Below are positions 30,197-32,950 of a stretch of DNA of 32,950 nucleotides, piece after piece (the stretch's first letter is position 1; each line of letters opens with the position of its first letter). The notes beneath the pieces are model-generated. The model ran no database searches. It worked only from the letters and a program-made list of their open reading frames with translations, and was not told where the DNA came from. The position numbers and the translations under genes are program-made. This stretch comes from Deltaproteobacteria bacterium (lineage in GTDB: Bacteria; Desulfobacterota; B13-G15; RBG-16-54-18). The stretch is taken from the NCBI GenBank assembly GCA_030672385.1, contig DAOVGN010000094.1, forward strand, positions 1 to 32,950, written 5' to 3'.

Positions 30197-30676
30197 ATGG
30201 CTAAGATCGTAGAAGGTAGGTTGGCAGCAGATGGTCTGCGCTTTGGGATTGTGGTGAGCCGTTTTAATAGTTTTATCACCGATAGGTTATTAGAGGGGGC
30301 ATTGGATGCTATCAGGAGAAACGGAGTCCACGAGGACGATATCGAGATATTCCGAACTCCTGGTTCCTTTGAGATACCTTCGGTGGTCAGGCATCTGGTG
30401 GAACGGGACAGCTATGACGCCATCATTTGCCTGGGGGCGGTGATCAGAGGGGCTACCCCTCATTTCAGCTATATCAGTGCCGAGGTGACCAAGGGTATCG
30501 CGCAACTTTCCCTTCAGAGCTCCATTCCCATCTCCTTTGGGGTGATCACGGCCGATACGATAGAGCAGGCCATAGAGCGTGCCGGCACCAAAGCAGGCAA
30601 CAAGGGGTGGGATGCAGCCATCTCGGCCATAGAGATGGCGAACCTCTATCGGGAGTTAGGTGTTAAGAAGGGTTGA
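30197..30676 (+). CDS. ribH: 6,7-dimethyl-8-ribityllumazine synthase
   Basis: [69 protein letters not shown]. Confidence 0.97.
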   Translation: MAKIVEGRLAADGLRFGIVVSRFNSFITDRLLEGALDAIRRNGVHEDDIEIFRTPGSFEIPSVVRHLVERDSYDAIICLGAVIRGATPHFSYISAEVTKGIAQLSLQSSIPISFGVITADTIEQAIERAGTKAGNKGWDAAISAIEMANLYRELGVKKG

Positions 30677-30704
30677 GGCCTGCCCGGCCTGAGATGGATG
30701 TGCG

Positions 30705-31115
30705 GTGGGGAAAAGGCGACGGTCGAGAGAGATCGCTTTGCAGGTACTCTATCAGATGGAGGTCAATCCTCGTGATCCCAACGAGGCCATGGAGCTGTTT
30801 TGTAGGAACTTTCCCACATCGGAGGAGGTGAAGGAGTTTGCAGCCAGGATCGTTGAGGGGGTACACCAGCACAAGGAGGAAATAGACCGATTGATCGAAA
30901 AGTACTCAGAGCATTGGAAGCTGCATAGAATGGACAGGGTGGACAGGAACCTCTTGCGGATGGGGGTTTTCGAACTCATATACTGTGACGACATACCGAT
31001 CAAAGTGGCCTTGAACGAAACCATTGATCTGGGAAAGAAGTTTGGCTCCGAAGAATCGGGGGCGTTTATAAACGGCATCTTGGACAGGATTAGCAAGACC
31101 ACAGGGAGTGGTTAA
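30705..31115 (+). CDS. nusB: Transcription antitermination factor NusB (GTG start)
   Basis: RRRSREIALQVLYQMEVN, NLLRMGVFELIYCDDIPIKVALNETIDLGKKFGSEESGAFINGILD. Confidence 0.95.
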   Translation: MGKRRRSREIALQVLYQMEVNPRDPNEAMELFCRNFPTSEEVKEFAARIVEGVHQHKEEIDRLIEKYSEHWKLHRMDRVDRNLLRMGVFELIYCDDIPIKVALNETIDLGKKFGSEESGAFINGILDRISKTTGSG

Positions 31116-31139
31116 CCTATATAATCGGAGGAGAGGAGC

Positions 31140-32057
31140 ATGGTGCAGAAGGTGGACAGCATATGGATGGATGGAGAGTTCATCCGTTGGGATGAAGCGA
31201 AGGTACATATCCTTACCCACACCCTTCATTACGGTTTGGGGGTCTTCGAGGGGATTCGCTGTTACCTGTGTCACGACGGCCGCTCCGAGGTTTTCCGGTT
31301 GAAGGAGCATATCGATCGACTCTTTGACTCGGCCCTGATCGCAGAGCTAGAGATCCCCTTTTCCCCTGAGGAGATCATGGATGCGTGTAAGGAGATATTA
31401 CGGCTCAATGGCCTCAAGGAAGGGTATATACGGCCCCTCGTCTTTATCGGGGATGGTGTCATGGGGGTTCATCCCCAGGACAACCCCATCAGGGTAGTCA
31501 TCGTGACCTGGGAATGGGGGGCCTATTTAGGTGAGGAGGCCTTACAGCAGGGTACCAGGGTTAAGACCTCTTCTTATACCCGTCACCACGTGAACGTGAT
31601 GATGACCAAGGCCAAGATCTGTGGTAACTACGTAAACTCGGTGTTTGCCAAGCGTGAGGCGGTGCGGCTGGGTTATGACGAGGCCCTGATGCTGGATACC
31701 GATGGATATGTCTCCGAGGCCACCGGGGAGAATATATTCATGGTGAAGAATGGGTTGATCAAGACACCTCCCCTCAGCTCCATCCTGGCTGGGATAACCC
31801 GTGATTCAATTATCACCATCCTCAAGGACAAGGGCCTCGAGTTGGTAGAGCAGCGGTTTACCAGGGATGAGCTCTATACAGCCGATGAGGTCTTTTTTAC
31901 CGGTACAGCGGCTGAGGTTACACCTGTCCGTGAGATAGATGACCGCGCCATCGGTGCGGGCAGACCAGGACCCATCACCAAGGAAATCCAGACCACCTTT
32001 TTCCGGGCCGCACGAGGTGAACTGGAGCAGTATAGTAGGTGGGTCTCATACCTCTAA
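31140..32057 (+). CDS. ilvE: Branched-chain amino acid aminotransferase
   Basis: HTLHYGLGVFEGIRCY, NYVNSVFAKREAVRLGYDEALMLDTDGYVSEATGENIF, FTGTAAEVTPV. Confidence 0.95.
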   Translation: MVQKVDSIWMDGEFIRWDEAKVHILTHTLHYGLGVFEGIRCYLCHDGRSEVFRLKEHIDRLFDSALIAELEIPFSPEEIMDACKEILRLNGLKEGYIRPLVFIGDGVMGVHPQDNPIRVVIVTWEWGAYLGEEALQQGTRVKTSSYTRHHVNVMMTKAKICGNYVNSVFAKREAVRLGYDEALMLDTDGYVSEATGENIFMVKNGLIKTPPLSSILAGITRDSIITILKDKGLELVEQRFTRDELYTADEVFFTGTAAEVTPVREIDDRAIGAGRPGPITKEIQTTFFRAARGELEQYSRWVSYL

Positions 32058-32075
32058 TTCCATTCTTCCCTGCAG

Positions 32076-32588
32076 ATGTCCCTCGAGCTCCTGATAGATG
32101 GGTATAACCTCATCAGACAATCTCCCTCACTGAGCCAGTTTGAGGCCTTGGGCCTCGAGAAGGGCAGAGAGGCCCTGCTGGAGCGGCTGGCGGCATATAG
32201 GAAGGTACGAGGCCACCGGATAACGGTGGTCTTTGATGGGTGGGGCAGCCCCCATCTCGAGAGCAAACAGATGAGCCAGCAAGAGATCACGGTGGTCTTT
32301 ACCAAACGGGGAGAGACCGCCGACGAGTGGATCAAGCGGAGAGTAGGGGAGGTGAGGGAAGGCGCCGTGGTGACCTCTGATCGGGAGATACAGGGATATG
32401 CCGAGCAAGCCGGAGTCCCCTCCATCTCCTCCCAGGAGTTCGAGCGCAAGATGGAGGAGGCCATCTACTTTGATCTGAAGGGGATCGAACTCAACGATGA
32501 GGGACCGGTTATCAATATCAAGAAGGGTCCTGCTAGGCAGTTGTCCAAAAAAGAGAAAAGGCGGCACGCCCTCTGGAAGAAGCTATGA
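32076..32588 (+). CDS. NYN-domain (YacP-like) putative RNA-binding nuclease
   Basis: LELLIDGYNLIRQ, RITVVFDG, ETADEWIKRRV, VVTSDREIQGYAEQAG. Confidence 0.87.
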   Translation: MSLELLIDGYNLIRQSPSLSQFEALGLEKGREALLERLAAYRKVRGHRITVVFDGWGSPHLESKQMSQQEITVVFTKRGETADEWIKRRVGEVREGAVVTSDREIQGYAEQAGVPSISSQEFERKMEEAIYFDLKGIELNDEGPVINIKKGPARQLSKKEKRRHALWKKL

Positions 32589-32950
32589 TCTTCCCCACAT
32601 CCTGCTCTCCTCACCCCGCAACAGCCTTTGTATGTTTTCGGTATGTCGATAGAAGATCAGCCCCCCGACGATGATGCTTAGGATAAGGTAGGGTTTCGGA
32701 TATCCCAGCAGCCAGATCAGCAGGGGCATAGTTGCAGCGGCCGAGAGTGAACCCACCGAGACCCTCTTGCTTATGAGTACCCCCCCGGCAAAGACCAAGA
32801 GATTGCAACCGATGGCGAGTGGCACCACGGGGAGATAGATCCCCAGGGCCGTGGCCACCCCCTTTCCCCCCCTGAGTCGTAGATATATAGGAAAGAGGTG
32901 TCCCACGAAGGCCCCCAGGGCCACTGCACTAATCCACATCTCTCCCCTGC
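32583..32950 (-). CDS. plsY: Glycerol-3-phosphate acyltransferase PlsY, N-terminus beyond the window
   Basis: GHLFPIYLRLRGGKGVATALG; C-terminal part only; convergent with the NYN gene. Confidence 0.93.
   Translation of the reverse strand, partial: RGEMWISAVALGAFVGHLFPIYLRLRGGKGVATALGIYLPVVPLAIGCNLLVFAGGVLISKRVSVGSLSAAATMPLLIWLLGYPKPYLILSIIVGGLIFYRHTENIQRLLRGEESRMWGRS

Overview
The window looks like a bacterial chromosome fragment, probably Desulfobacterota/deltaproteobacterial judging by operon content (inference). Most of it is conserved housekeeping and biosynthetic operons. Left to right: a poly-C low-complexity start (likely artefact) running into a 5'-truncated mutL; a minus-strand type IV pilus operon pilB-pilT-pilC-pilS-like-pilR-like; a TIM-barrel isomerase; a DapL-like aminotransferase; a DUF4911-like ORF; leuC and leuA; an AT-rich plus-strand tetR-tolC-adaptor-RND efflux island (~13.3-19.5 kb); a perfect 16-bp hairpin and a decayed or frameshifted small gene (~19.5-20.0 kb); then a long plus-strand run DUF177-rpmF-plsX-acyl-CoA dehydrogenase-fabD(frameshifted)-acpP-fabF-rpiB-glyA-dCMP deaminase-nrdR-ribE-ribBA-ribH-nusB-ilvE-NYN protein, convergent with a truncated plsY. 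The best candidate for unusual biology is the efflux island. Its RND pump appears to lack the canonical TM4 Asp pair (SN in place of DD) and the TM10 Lys. Its adaptor lacks the alpha-hairpin between the lipoyl halves. The operon has a near-ideal promoter with an interleaved TetR-type operator. The fabD frameshift, the absence of fabG/fabH/fabI, ribD, leuD/leuB and pilA from their usual neighbourhoods, and an acyl-CoA dehydrogenase embedded in the fab cluster are also worth checking. All homology calls come from motif recognition; no searches were run.
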